From the NCBI GenBank assembly GCA_032622095.1, contig CP136065.1:37978732-38042731 (forward strand): a stretch of DNA of 64,000 nt. The letters are read 5' to 3'. Positions within the stretch are counted from its first letter, which is position 1; each line of letters opens with the position of its first letter. Positions 8,414 to 17,682 of this stretch are shown piece by piece. This stretch comes from Siphonodentalium dalli. Lineage: Eukaryota; Mollusca; Scaphopoda; Gadilida; Siphonodentaliidae. A program made the position numbers and the translations under genes. The notes beneath the pieces are model-generated. The model had not been told where the DNA came from, searched no databases, and saw only the letters and a list, made by a program, of their open reading frames with translations.

Positions 8414-11400
8414 ATATGGAAACTGATAAGGTAGAAAGTGAAGAGAGCGATATGGAAACTGATGAGGCAGAAAGTGAAGAGAGCGATATGGAAACTGATA
8501 GGGCAGAAAGTGAAGAGAGCGATATGGAAACTGATGAGGCAGAAAGTGAAGAGAGCGATATGGAAACTGATAGGGCAGAAAGTGAAGAAAGTTCTAGTGA
8601 TGGGCAGATTGGACGCGGTCGAAGACAGAATAGAGAAATTGGTGGGAAGAGAAAGAGAAGTCTGGCTAGAGAGCGTGTTGTGTTCAATCCAACAAAATAT
8701 TTCAAAATGGAGCTGAACTCGGAGAAATTTTCCAGAAAATTTAAATCAGCATCACGACAATTTGGTGTGAAATTCGAGAAATTTACAGATCCAATCGAAA
8801 ACATTACAGAGATATTTGAGAAGTTGACAGAAGAATTGAAACAGAAATTTTCAGCAAATGAGAAGACAAGAATCAGAGTTACGATAAATCATCCAGGACT
8901 TGATATGAGCATTTTCATTCCATTCACAAAAGCCAGTGAATTGAATGGTGGGACACTCATGGATAATATTCAAAATGTGGTTCAATCAAATGCAGCCTTT
9001 ACAATTCATGACGGTGCACTCAATTTCGAAATCTTCGTTACAGATATTCCGGAAGGTGGTACACGACACTCACTACATTATGGACCATTTGCAGACAAGA
9101 ACAAGCTGACAAAAGTAAAAAGAAGTATTGTCCGGATTGAAAATGCTGATGATGTTATGTGTATGGCAAGATCTATTGTCGTCGGAATGTGTAAGGCAGA
9201 TAGTGATGGATCTGCGTGCTGGTCAAAGATATGGAAAAGAATAAGACAATCAATATACACAGCACAAACAGATGCAGCAAAAAATCTACTCAACCGTGCT
9301 GGCATTCCACACGATACAGTTTGCAGTATCAATGAGTTCCACAAGATTCAAGAAATATTGTATCCAGAATATGTTGTGAAAATTCACAATGAATTTGCTG
9401 GCGCTGGATTTCTATTTGAACCTGCAGAAATGTGTTCGGATAGCAAATGTGTACACATCTACTACAACAACAATCACTTCGACACCATAACATCAATCAA
9501 AGGATTTCTAGGCACCAGCTACTACTGCGAATTCTGCGACATTGGATTCCATATGCGTGGCGATCATCGATGCAGATTTGTTTGTGCATGCTGGTCATTG
9601 ACACAGTGTAATTTCACAAATTGGGTGAAGTGTAGAACGTGTCGACGATCATTCAGAAGTAAATCATGTTTCGACAACCATTTGAAGACGGAAGGAAAAC
9701 AGAAAAGAAAAATATGTGATTTGGTTCAACTATGCAACAATTGTGATGAAGAAATTCTCATCAATAAATCAAGCAGACATATATGTGCGGGGTTGAAGAA
9801 ATGCAAACATTGCAAAGAAATCGTTGAAGCAGATCACAGGTGCTACATTCCAAAATATGAATCACCGGAAAAGAAACCTGCAAAGATTCCATATGTATTC
9901 TTTGACTTTGAATGCAGACAAGACACAGGTGTTCATATTCCAAACTTCTGTGTTGCACATACCGCTTGTGGAGATTGCATGTGCAAACCAATCGAAGAAA
10001 AATGTGAAACATGCGGACCGGATTCCAGAGAATTTGTATTCAAGGGTGACAACGTTTTAACAGACTTCACAAACTGGTTATTCCACCAAGATCACAAAGG
10101 ATGTGTTGCAATAGCACATAATGCTCAGGGATACGATGCACAGTTTCTACTTCAAGCACTCATACAAAGTGGAATTCATAAACCAGAACTGATCATGAAT
10201 GGAAACAAGATTCTCAGTTTAAAATGCAACAGCATGAAAGTTATTGATTCTCTGAGTTTTCTGATGATGCCGCTTTCAAAGTTTCCACAAACTTTTCAGC
10301 TGAATGAGATGGCGAAAGGACACTTTCCACATTGGGCGAATTCACCAAAGTTTCAAAATTACATTGGACATTACTTGGCTTCTGATTACTACAAACCAGA
10401 CATGATGAGCGTGGAAAATCGAGAGAAATTCTTTGAATGGTACAATGAGAAAATAGAAAATTACGTGATATTCAACTTCCAAGAAGAGATGGAGAAGTAC
10501 TGCAAATCAGACGTGGATATTCTTCGCCGTGGATGTGGAAAATTCAGGAAATACATATTGGAAACAGAACAGATTGACCCGTTCATTGAGTCAATAACAT
10601 TGGCGCAAGTTTGCAATTTGGCATGGAGGAAGAATTCAATGCCAGAGAAAACAATTGGAATCATTCCAGATGGTGGATACCCATGTGCTAAAAACTATTC
10701 CATGAAAGCGATACGTTGGCTTCAACATATATCATTGTCACGTATGATAACAATCAAGCATGCTTTGAATGGAGGAGAAATCAAGATTGGTGGACACTAC
10801 GTCGATGGATATGAGGAAGCCACAAGAACAGTTTTTGAGATGAATGGATGTCTGTTTCATGGATGTCCAAAATGTTACAACAACAGACAATACAAGAATC
10901 CCTATACGATGCTCACCATGGAAGAATTATATACAAGAACTCAACAGAAGAAAGATGAACTGGAAAGTCTTGGTTACAGAGTTGAATCAATTTGGGGGCA
11001 TCAGATCGACGAAAGAATGAAATCCGATGTGAAATTCAAACAACAAATGGAATCTTTCTACAAACATCGAGACCCCATTTTGCCAAGAGAAGCATTGTTT
11101 GGTGGACGTACAAATGCCATCAAATTGTACGAGGAAATTGATCAAGATTCCACAAAAGAAATCAAGTTCATCGATGTGTGTTCGTTGTATCCATTTTGCA
11201 ACAAATATAAATTCTACCCTGTTGGACATCCAGAAATTTTGAGCCAAGAGCAGATCGATCAAGAACACATTAGAGACTATGCGGGGCTTGTTAAATGTAC
11301 AATTTTACCACCATCGAAATTGTATATTCCAGTTCTACCGATTCATTGTAACAAGAAAATGGTTTTTACTCTGTGCAACACTTGTGCCATCAATGAGAAC

Positions 11401-12426
11401 GAGGCATGTAACCATTCAGAAGAAGATCGAGCTATAACCGGAGTGTGGACCACGCCAGAATTATTCAAAGCAATGGATGTTGGCTACAAAATACTTGATG
11501 TGTACCAAATTTGGCATTGGACAGATTGGACAGATGAAATATACAAATCCTATATCGACAAACATCTAAAGATCAAACAGGAATGTAGTGGTTATCCATT
11601 TGGTGTTGAGACAGAAGAACAGAAGCAAAAGTTTGTACAGGATTATTATGCAGCTGAGGGTATAAAATTGGAGAACATCGAGAAGAATCCAGGAAAACGC
11701 CAAATATCTAAAATTATGATTAATTGTATATGGGGTAAGAATGCACAAAGAAATCTTATGTCAAAAACAGAGTATGTGGATAAACCATCACGTTATTTTG
11801 AATTGCTTACTAGTAACAATATAATTGTTCAAAATGTTACACTTCTTGATGGTGACAAATTCATTCTGGTAAATTATGTTGATATTTTAGATAATATTGA
11901 ACCTCATCATTCAGCAAATGTTGTTGTTGCTTCTTTTGTTACAGCGTATGCAAGATTACAATTGTATAAAGTTTTTAAAAAACTTGGAGATAGAGTGCTG
12001 TATTTTGATACAGACAGCTGTATGTATGTCAGTGATCCATCAAAGAAGAACATCAAAACTATCGAAGGAAGATTGGGGAAATGGAGCGACGAACATCCAG
12101 ATGCAAAGTTTGTCAAATTTGTTGGACTTGGGCCAAAGAAATACGGATATGAATACATCAAAGATGGGAGAAGATACACCAAATGTAAGGTAAAAGGTAT
12201 CACTCTTGATTACAGCACAAGTCAAAAAGTTAATTTTGAAACAATGGTACAATGTGTTAATGATCGTGAAAATTTCAAAACTGTTGTTCAGTATCCTTCC
12301 AGAATTAAAAGACAAAAGGACCATCAACTAATTAGTGAGTGTCAAACCAAAACTTTCAGATCGGTGTACACAAAACGAAAACTCGTCAATGGTATTCATA
12401 CATATCCATACGGATGGAGATGTTGA
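8317..12426 (+). CDS. Protein-primed family B DNA polymerase of Polinton
   Basis: A 1,369-residue polymerase from the first ATG (8317), which is placed symmetrically with the ATG of the divergent gene. It would replicate the linear element by protein priming. The 3'-5' exonuclease motifs are intact: FDFE with D530 and E532, NAQGYD with D607, and YCKSD with Y728 and D732. The polymerase motifs are intact: motif A DVCSLYP (D953), motif B K-x3-NCIWG (K1132-G1140), and motif C YFDTDS (Y1229-S1234), followed by GPKKYGYE. Residues about 30-90 are five 12-residue acidic repeats (EESDMETDxxES). Between about 390 and 525 are many Cys/His pairs, probably zinc fingers. It has no frameshifts and overlaps the next ORF in another frame. 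Confidence 0.97.
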   Translation: MFKRIKRPVSDDAASEEDIVRKRPRPAVIEESDMETDKVESEESDMETDEAESEESDMETDRAESEESDMETDEAESEESDMETDRAESEESSSDGQIGRGRRQNREIGGKRKRSLARERVVFNPTKYFKMELNSEKFSRKFKSASRQFGVKFEKFTDPIENITEIFEKLTEELKQKFSANEKTRIRVTINHPGLDMSIFIPFTKASELNGGTLMDNIQNVVQSNAAFTIHDGALNFEIFVTDIPEGGTRHSLHYGPFADKNKLTKVKRSIVRIENADDVMCMARSIVVGMCKADSDGSACWSKIWKRIRQSIYTAQTDAAKNLLNRAGIPHDTVCSINEFHKIQEILYPEYVVKIHNEFAGAGFLFEPAEMCSDSKCVHIYYNNNHFDTITSIKGFLGTSYYCEFCDIGFHMRGDHRCRFVCACWSLTQCNFTNWVKCRTCRRSFRSKSCFDNHLKTEGKQKRKICDLVQLCNNCDEEILINKSSRHICAGLKKCKHCKEIVEADHRCYIPKYESPEKKPAKIPYVFFDFECRQDTGVHIPNFCVAHTACGDCMCKPIEEKCETCGPDSREFVFKGDNVLTDFTNWLFHQDHKGCVAIAHNAQGYDAQFLLQALIQSGIHKPELIMNGNKILSLKCNSMKVIDSLSFLMMPLSKFPQTFQLNEMAKGHFPHWANSPKFQNYIGHYLASDYYKPDMMSVENREKFFEWYNEKIENYVIFNFQEEMEKYCKSDVDILRRGCGKFRKYILETEQIDPFIESITLAQVCNLAWRKNSMPEKTIGIIPDGGYPCAKNYSMKAIRWLQHISLSRMITIKHALNGGEIKIGGHYVDGYEEATRTVFEMNGCLFHGCPKCYNNRQYKNPYTMLTMEELYTRTQQKKDELESLGYRVESIWGHQIDERMKSDVKFKQQMESFYKHRDPILPREALFGGRTNAIKLYEEIDQDSTKEIKFIDVCSLYPFCNKYKFYPVGHPEILSQEQIDQEHIRDYAGLVKCTILPPSKLYIPVLPIHCNKKMVFTLCNTCAINENEACNHSEEDRAITGVWTTPELFKAMDVGYKILDVYQIWHWTDWTDEIYKSYIDKHLKIKQECSGYPFGVETEEQKQKFVQDYYAAEGIKLENIEKNPGKRQISKIMINCIWGKNAQRNLMSKTEYVDKPSRYFELLTSNNIIVQNVTLLDGDKFILVNYVDILDNIEPHHSANVVVASFVTAYARLQLYKVFKKLGDRVLYFDTDSCMYVSDPSKKNIKTIEGRLGKWSDEHPDAKFVKFVGLGPKKYGYEYIKDGRRYTKCKVKGITLDYSTSQKVNFETMVQCVNDRENFKTVVQYPSRIKRQKDHQLISECQTKTFRSVYTKRKLVNGIHTYPYGWRC
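8405..8584 (+). repeat. 36-bp tandem repeat in the polymerase N-terminus (5 units)
   Basis: Five units of a 36-base sequence encoding EESDMETD(K/E/R)(V/A)ES. Length is a multiple of three, so the frame is kept. The product is a highly acidic tail next to the basic N-terminus. Confidence 0.9.
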
Positions 12427-13033
12427 GTCATTTCATGTCAAGATGTTGGCAGGAGTAGTACCTCCAGAAATTGCTGAGAAGATTTATGGATATTTGGTGG
12501 CACAGTCAACGCTTATTCCAGAGATAAAGAAGGAATTACAAGAAGTCTGGTTTGAAAGAGAAAAGAAAGCAATACTACGATGCTGTGATGTCGGCGAATG
12601 TTTACAGAGATTGGCCTATCTTGAGTCAAGTATATCTTCTCATTTCTCTCAAAAATATATTGAATCATTTATTAAATTCAAAACATTTTTTCTCATTGAA
12701 AAAATATCTGATTTTTGGATATTTGGTGGTGATCAACACCATTTAGATTTAGGAACTTTTGATGAACATGACTATATTCATTATACAAAGTATGAAGATC
12801 ATTTTCCTCTTGCTGGGGAAACTTTTGAATCAGTTCCTAGGATCTATGGGTATTTGTTAACAAAAGAAATGTCAACATATGCAAAAATTCAAAACATTTT
12901 GGGGGATGATTTTTTTATTTACAGAACAAAGTACAGAAGAATAGAAGACTATAATAATTGGATTATTGAAATGTATGGAAATATTTACAGCTTTGGAGAT
13001 TTCTCTTTAAGAACTAAATTCACACGTCGTTAA
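12335..13033 (+). CDS. Polinton hypothetical protein between polymerase and ATPase
   Basis: A 232-residue frame whose start overlaps the polymerase 3' end by 92 bases; an internal ATG at 12389 would give 214 residues and a shorter overlap. It is rich in aromatic and charged residues, especially a C-terminal half with many Tyr/Phe/Asp and no membrane segment. I do not recognise a family. The position between polymerase and ATPase on the same strand suggests a Polinton core or accessory gene. Confidence 0.6.
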   Translation: MSVKPKLSDRCTQNENSSMVFIHIHTDGDVESFHVKMLAGVVPPEIAEKIYGYLVAQSTLIPEIKKELQEVWFEREKKAILRCCDVGECLQRLAYLESSISSHFSQKYIESFIKFKTFFLIEKISDFWIFGGDQHHLDLGTFDEHDYIHYTKYEDHFPLAGETFESVPRIYGYLLTKEMSTYAKIQNILGDDFFIYRTKYRRIEDYNNWIIEMYGNIYSFGDFSLRTKFTRR

Positions 13034-13066
13034 GTTCACTCTCTGATTAGACATCAAAGTGACAAC

Positions 13067-13717
13067 ATGGAAGAATCTTTACTTTTCCAACATCCGTGTA
13101 ATTTCTTTATCAGCGGACCTAGTGGATCAGGTAAAACAGAATTTGTTAAAAAAGTTATTGAATTTAAACACGATTTATTCCAAACACCACCAAAGAAAAT
13201 AGTTTGGTGTTACAAAGAATGGCAAGACACATACAATCGTATAAAAGAAATTGATAACGTTGAGTTTATCGATGGTATTCCAGACGATGATGAGGAAATT
13301 GTATCAGATAAATCATTTCCTCATCTTGTTGTTTTCGATGACATGATGGGGGAACAAGATGAAGACAAAATAATGCTTTGGTTTACTAGAAAAGGTCATC
13401 ATCGAAACGCTTCAATAATTTACATTAATCAAAACATGTTCCAAAAATCAAAAAGTAGCAGAACTATAAGTTTGAATGCACACTACATGGTTTTATTTCA
13501 AAGCGTTCGAGATAAAAATCAAATAAAAGTTTTGGCTCATCAAATGCAAACCAATCATTTGAAACAAGCATACGAAGATGCAACTTCAATAAATCATGGA
13601 TATATTTTAGTAGATTTTCATCCTAGAACAGAAAATTATTTGCGAATTAGAACTGATATTTTCCATAAATGGTTGACAGCTAATGACCGAGGTCCTGTCA
13701 TTTATTCAAAAGTATAA
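13067..13717 (+). CDS. FtsK/HerA-type genome-packaging ATPase
   Basis: A 216-residue P-loop ATPase of the A32-like family that pumps viral or Polinton DNA into capsids. Walker A is GPSGSGKT at residues 17-24 and Walker B is HLVVFDD with D91-D92. A polar sensor-like segment (IYINQN) follows at about 123-128. The length and the early Walker A are typical of Polinton and virophage ATPases, which lack extra N-terminal domains. The frame is intact. The start ATG at 13067 lies 33 bases after the previous stop; the next gene begins close to its end, so the late genes are tightly packed. Confidence 0.95.
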   Translation: MEESLLFQHPCNFFISGPSGSGKTEFVKKVIEFKHDLFQTPPKKIVWCYKEWQDTYNRIKEIDNVEFIDGIPDDDEEIVSDKSFPHLVVFDDMMGEQDEDKIMLWFTRKGHHRNASIIYINQNMFQKSKSSRTISLNAHYMVLFQSVRDKNQIKVLAHQMQTNHLKQAYEDATSINHGYILVDFHPRTENYLRIRTDIFHKWLTANDRGPVIYSKV

Positions 13718-13751
13718 ATTCAGTTGTTGTTACTTTTTTCATTTTAGAACC

Positions 13752-14327
13752 ATGTCGTCCACCGAGATGTTTAGTCATGATGAACTGTCACAAATTATAA
13801 ATTTCTTCACTTTTGCAGCTGAATTATTTCTTGAACATGATTGGAAATTACCATCACAGACAAAAAAGTTTTTTCAGAGAAATAAAAATGTTCTTAAAAA
13901 AATCTCTGATCGATCAACTGATATGGAAACAAAACGCAAATTAATTTTACAACGAGGTGGTAGTGGGTTCCTTGGGGGAGTTTTAATTAGAAGTCTTTTG
14001 AAAAATTCATTTGAACAAACTGGTAGACAATCTAAAAGTAAATCAAAGGTTTCTCCAAAACGTTCAAAGATTACACTGATGCAAACACAACAAAGGGGTA
14101 ATCAAAAAGAATCTAAACGTAAAACAAAGCTTTCTCTAAATCATTCAAAGTTTACACCGATGCAAACTCAACAAAATCAACATTCTAAATTTACACCTAT
14201 ACCTTCTCAACATCAACCGTTACAAAAAAAACCAGTTATTGATCTTGAATTTTCTAAATTTATGCCGTTGTCTGATCCATCGAAATCGGCATTCGAAGCT
14301 TCAGAATGGTTCAATCAGAAAAGATAA
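13752..14327 (+). CDS. Polinton basic protein with di-Gly motif (candidate protease substrate)
   Basis: A 191-residue protein starting at the ATG at 13752; the longer frame from 13683 overlaps the ATPase gene. Residues 1-70 are helical and mixed. Near residue 70 is LQRGGSGFLGG, then a Ser/Lys/Gln-rich basic region with imperfect repeats of a (H)SKFTPMQTQQ type unit (about 125-165). I recognise no named family. The GG step before a hydrophobic segment resembles sites cut by adenain-type proteases, and the same QxGG pattern occurs in the next gene. It may be a DNA-binding core or minor virion protein (inference). Confidence 0.6.
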   Translation: MSSTEMFSHDELSQIINFFTFAAELFLEHDWKLPSQTKKFFQRNKNVLKKISDRSTDMETKRKLILQRGGSGFLGGVLIRSLLKNSFEQTGRQSKSKSKVSPKRSKITLMQTQQRGNQKESKRKTKLSLNHSKFTPMQTQQNQHSKFTPIPSQHQPLQKKPVIDLEFSKFMPLSDPSKSAFEASEWFNQKR

Positions 14328-14383
14328 AAGATGAAACATATAATTTTTCTGCTCATTTTGAGACAACTACTTAGACTGTGAAG

Positions 14384-14746
14384 ATGCCTTCAAAAACTAA
14401 GAGCCGGAAAGTACCGCTGATAAAAAAATATGGGGAGTTGATTGTTGCAATGAGTAAAGTTCCATCTGCATATAAAAAGAAAATGATCAACGATGCTCCG
14501 AAACAAGTGATGGATTGCATTTCAGAATGTTGTCAAAATCTTTTAAAAGGTAATGTAAAACTGAATGAAGCTCAGAACCGCAAGTTACATTCGAAGCGTA
14601 AACATATCAGATATCTTGCAGACATGAACAAACCTTTACAACAAAAGAAGAAAATTTTGAATCAAAAAGGTGGCTTTTTACCATTATTATTTCTTGCTCC
14701 ATTGATTAGCAAAACATTAGGTGCAGTTGTTAAAAATATTTTGTAA
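14384..14746 (+). CDS. Adenovirus core-protein-X-like virion protein of Polintons
   Basis: A 120-residue protein from the first ATG (14384). Most of it is a Lys/Arg-rich helical segment with two cysteines in a CISECCQNLLKGNV block. The C-terminus is QKGG followed by a hydrophobic tail (FLPLLFLAPLI...LGAVV). This architecture, basic helix then GG then hydrophobic tail, is that of the pX/mu-like protein in adintoviruses and is common to many animal Polintons (established). In the virion it would condense DNA and be matured by the element's protease at the GG (inference). The frame is intact. Confidence 0.75.
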   Translation: MPSKTKSRKVPLIKKYGELIVAMSKVPSAYKKKMINDAPKQVMDCISECCQNLLKGNVKLNEAQNRKLHSKRKHIRYLADMNKPLQQKKKILNQKGGFLPLLFLAPLISKTLGAVVKNIL

Positions 14747-14766
14747 AAACTAAATTTCAAATAAAT

Positions 14767-15479
14767 ATGAAGAAAATGGTTATTGTACCATTCAGAATGT
14801 TGGAAGATTTCAAACAATGGAAAATGTCAGAAATGAATAAACCTCAATTACCTCCTGATCCTGCAATTTCAAATGTTTCAGATTCTTACAAAGAATTGAA
14901 ATATGATAAAAATATTTCTGAATCAGAAAAGTCACAGTTATTTGGAGAAAATTTGTACAAATTGAAAACTTCAGAAAAATCTTTAAATTCAAAATTCAGT
15001 TTACCTGAACAAAAGTTATCTGAAAACTTTGGGAACATGAGTGAACATATATTGGAAAGTGTTCCATCTAAACTTCGTGGTAAAGCACAACAAATTTTAA
15101 CATTGTTGTCAACTAATCCTAAACTTAGATGGATGATCGTGGACAATTAATTTATGGAACAGAAACAGTTACTGGATCAAATATAATTGATTTGATAAAC
15201 GATGTTGTTCGTCACCGAAAAGATTTTGACCCAGTTGGTTATGAAACATTCCTACGTGGATTGGGGGAACTTAATGTACCACAAGATTATGTAGGTAACA
15301 GGAATCGATGGTTGTGGATACAAAGACATTTAAAAGGTCACACTGGTGATGAGTTTCATACACCTCATGCAACTCCTAGCAGTGGCAAGTCAAGAAAACG
15401 TTCAGTTGATATTTTCACACCTCAAAGTTTTCCTAAAACCAGAAAATCTATTTTGAAAGAATGGTCCCCACTTACATAA
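14767..15479 (+). pseudogene. Conserved Polinton protein split by a -1 frameshift
   Basis: Two overlapping frames, 14767-15150 and 15129-15479, encode consecutive parts of what is usually one Polinton protein. The first ends after a leucine-rich 'ILTLLSTNPKLRW' segment. The second carries DDRGQL, then GSNIIDLINDVVR and a basic C-terminus. The family-like sequence passes from one frame to the other at about 15131-15133, as after loss of one base in the G run at TGGATG. I see no obvious slippery heptamer there, so mutation or assembly error is more likely than programmed frameshifting, although an ATG at 15129 could restart translation. The 3' end overlaps the integrase ATG by 19 bases. Function unknown; probably virion-associated. 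Confidence 0.65.
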
Positions 15480-16555
15480 AATTTGACAAACTTCTAACTG
15501 AAATTTACTACAATCCAAAAGAAGTTGGTGGTTTCAGTGGAGCAAATCAACTTTTTTTAAATGCGAAAGAAACAAATAACAAAATTAAACTTTCAGATGT
15601 TAAAAAATGGTTACAATGGCAAAAAACATATACTTTGCACAAACCAATTGTTCGGAAATTTCGCAGACGTAAAACTATTGTTGCAGGAATTGATATTCAG
15701 TGGCAAGCTGATTTGGCAGATTTGCAAACTTTGCAAAAGCACAATGACAATTACAGATATTTACTTTGTGTTATTGATGTGTTCTCAAAATTTGCATGGG
15801 TTGAAAAAATTAAAGACAAAACTGTTAAAACTTTAGTTAAAACATTTCAGAAAATTCTCAAATCATCAAAACGAAAACCAGTTTCATTTCAATCTGACAA
15901 AGGTTCCGAATTCAAAAATAAATTATTTTTACAATTTTTGAAATCTAAGAAAATTCATTTTTTCACAACAGAGAATCCAGAGACAAAAGCAAGTATAGTT
16001 GAACGTTTTCAACGGACATTGAAAACAAAGATGTGGAAATATTTTACACATAATCAAACTTTGAAATACAATGATGTTTTGCACGATTTTGTGAATTCTT
16101 ACAACAAAAGTTTTCATAGAAGTATTAAGATGGCACCAGTTTTAGTAACTCGAGAAAATGAAATTGAAGTTTCCAGAAATCTTTATGGAAAGTTAAAAAC
16201 GAAAAAAGATAAGATCTTGAAAGTTGGAGATTTTGTTAGAATAAATAAAACAAAGAGAACTTTTGATAAAGGATATCTTCCAAATTGGACAAAAGAAATT
16301 TTCAAAATTAGTAGGGTTTGTAAAAGTACACCATTAACTTACAAATTAGTAGATTTAGATGGTGAAAACATCGCAGGATCATTTTATGGTAAAGAAATTC
16401 AACATATAAAAGATAATAAAGTTTACGAAATTGAATCAGTTGTTGGTAAACGTTCAAGAAAAGTTGCTGGTAAATCAGTTAGAGAAATTAAAGTTCATTG
16501 GGCTGGTTATCCTAACAAATTTGACAGTTGGATTCCTGCCACAAATTTGGAATAA
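15461..16555 (+). CDS. Retroviral-type integrase with C-terminal chromodomain
   Basis: A 364-residue DDE integrase that joins the Polinton ends to host DNA and creates the 6-bp duplication seen at this copy. The rve core spans about 75-235: first Asp in WQAD84, second in SDKGSEF (D146), and Glu at E180 in KASIVERF. An SH3-like/basic region follows (about 255-320). The C-terminus (about 322-364) is a chromodomain (YEIESVVG...VHWAGYPNKFDSWIP), usual in Polinton integrases and thought to steer insertion through chromatin marks. The HHCC zinc domain of retroviral integrases is not evident. The frame is intact. Confidence 0.95.
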   Translation: MVPTYIKFDKLLTEIYYNPKEVGGFSGANQLFLNAKETNNKIKLSDVKKWLQWQKTYTLHKPIVRKFRRRKTIVAGIDIQWQADLADLQTLQKHNDNYRYLLCVIDVFSKFAWVEKIKDKTVKTLVKTFQKILKSSKRKPVSFQSDKGSEFKNKLFLQFLKSKKIHFFTTENPETKASIVERFQRTLKTKMWKYFTHNQTLKYNDVLHDFVNSYNKSFHRSIKMAPVLVTRENEIEVSRNLYGKLKTKKDKILKVGDFVRINKTKRTFDKGYLPNWTKEIFKISRVCKSTPLTYKLVDLDGENIAGSFYGKEIQHIKDNKVYEIESVVGKRSRKVAGKSVREIKVHWAGYPNKFDSWIPATNLE

Positions 16556-16565
16556 AACTTTTAAC

Positions 16566-16829
16566 ATGGCTCAAAATGGTTCAGTTGATCTGGATGTTCC
16601 ATCACAATTTCAAATCTGTGGAGAAAAAATTGCAAAAAATCAAGTAACATATTTTACACAAATTATTATAATTGTTGGTATAATCGCTACAGCAATTGTT
16701 CATTTAAGTTTACAAAGTGAAAATAACGAACTGTGGTTAATTTTACTCAGTAGTTCTTTGGGATACATTTTACCAACACCGCGTTTGAAATATTTGAAAA
16801 ATCAGTCGACAGAAATTTTGAAAGTATGA
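16566..16829 (+). CDS. Small two-transmembrane Polinton protein
   Basis: An 87-residue protein. I use the ATG at 16566, ten bases after the integrase stop; the longer frame begins inside the integrase gene. Two hydrophobic segments, about 27-48 (TYFTQIIIIVGIIATAIVHL) and about 54-72 (LWLILLSSSLGYILPTP), are separated by a short charged loop. The 'LSSSLGYILPTP' ending is typical of a small membrane protein found next to the penton gene in many Polintons. Function unknown; perhaps a virion inner-membrane or lytic protein. It overlaps the next gene by 4 bases (ATGA). Confidence 0.75.
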   Translation: MAQNGSVDLDVPSQFQICGEKIAKNQVTYFTQIIIIVGIIATAIVHLSLQSENNELWLILLSSSLGYILPTPRLKYLKNQSTEILKV

Positions 16830-17677
16830 ATTCTTTCTACATTACAATTCCGAGCGACAGTTCAATGGTAATGTATCCAAACAATACTCAATGTTGTTTT
16901 ACTGTACAATTACCAAAACCAATTCAAATTGATAAAGAAAAATGGGAAGTTGCATTAGTCGAACTGATAACACCTTCAGAAACATACAATGTTACAGGGG
17001 ATTCGTGTAAATTCAATTTGATTACAACTGATGCAATAATACTGTCTGTTCTTCAAAATCGTTTTGAAGAAAAGATATTTACGAGACCTGATGGCGTTCG
17101 TGCAATTGAAATACAGATACGCGAAGGTTCGTATACCTCTGCGACAGATTTACTTGATACAATGCAAGATGTAATTGATGAAACACTTGGAGAAGCAATG
17201 CAAAACGAATACGGATTTCACATCAAGTACTCAAAAGTTACAAAACGTGTGAAAATTATTCGCAAGAGTTTAAGTATCCCAAAACTAGGAATTGAATTAC
17301 CACAATGTCTTTTGCACAAGTTGGGTTACAAAACTGAAAACGCTTCTGAAGATTTTTATTCAAATAGTAGATTTCCGTTTGGTGTAGATTTGTTTGTTGT
17401 TCATAATCAAATGTTTGTTTATTCTGATATTGCCGATTTCACAATTGTTGGAAATGTTGAAGTACAAATTTTACGAGTTGTTTCTTTCAGAATTAAAAGA
17501 GATATCGACGGATTACATGTAAAACATGAATTTTTAAATTTACATTATGTTCCAGTTTCAAAGTCATACTTTGACAAAATTAGTGTAAATATAAGTGGCG
17601 ACACAGGAGAATCAATTCAGTTTATTGGTGGTAAGTCTTTGGCGAAGCTGCATTTCAGAAAACGAGAGGAGTTCTAA
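16826..17677 (+). CDS. Minor capsid (penton) protein of Polinton
   Basis: A 283-residue protein beginning FYITIPSDSSM, with a WEVALVEL segment and an ISGDTGESIQF...LHFR ending. These blocks are characteristic of the Polinton minor capsid protein, the single jelly-roll penton at the capsid vertices (established from structure predictions of Polinton virions). The frame is intact, and it overlaps the upstream membrane-protein gene by 4 bases. Its position directly before the pVI-like and major capsid genes fits a morphogenesis block. Confidence 0.85.
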   Translation: MNSFYITIPSDSSMVMYPNNTQCCFTVQLPKPIQIDKEKWEVALVELITPSETYNVTGDSCKFNLITTDAIILSVLQNRFEEKIFTRPDGVRAIEIQIREGSYTSATDLLDTMQDVIDETLGEAMQNEYGFHIKYSKVTKRVKIIRKSLSIPKLGIELPQCLLHKLGYKTENASEDFYSNSRFPFGVDLFVVHNQMFVYSDIADFTIVGNVEVQILRVVSFRIKRDIDGLHVKHEFLNLHYVPVSKSYFDKISVNISGDTGESIQFIGGKSLAKLHFRKREEF

Positions 17678-17682
17678 AAACA

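Noticed and set aside
8196-8804. 202-aa minus-strand ORF rich in Leu/Ser
   Set aside because: It is the antisense of the acidic 36-bp repeats of the polymerase; the codon pattern follows the polymerase strand.
15100-15150. Programmed -1 ribosomal frameshift site
   Set aside because: I see no X-XXY-YYZ slippery heptamer or following pseudoknot at the frame junction; a one-base loss is simpler.
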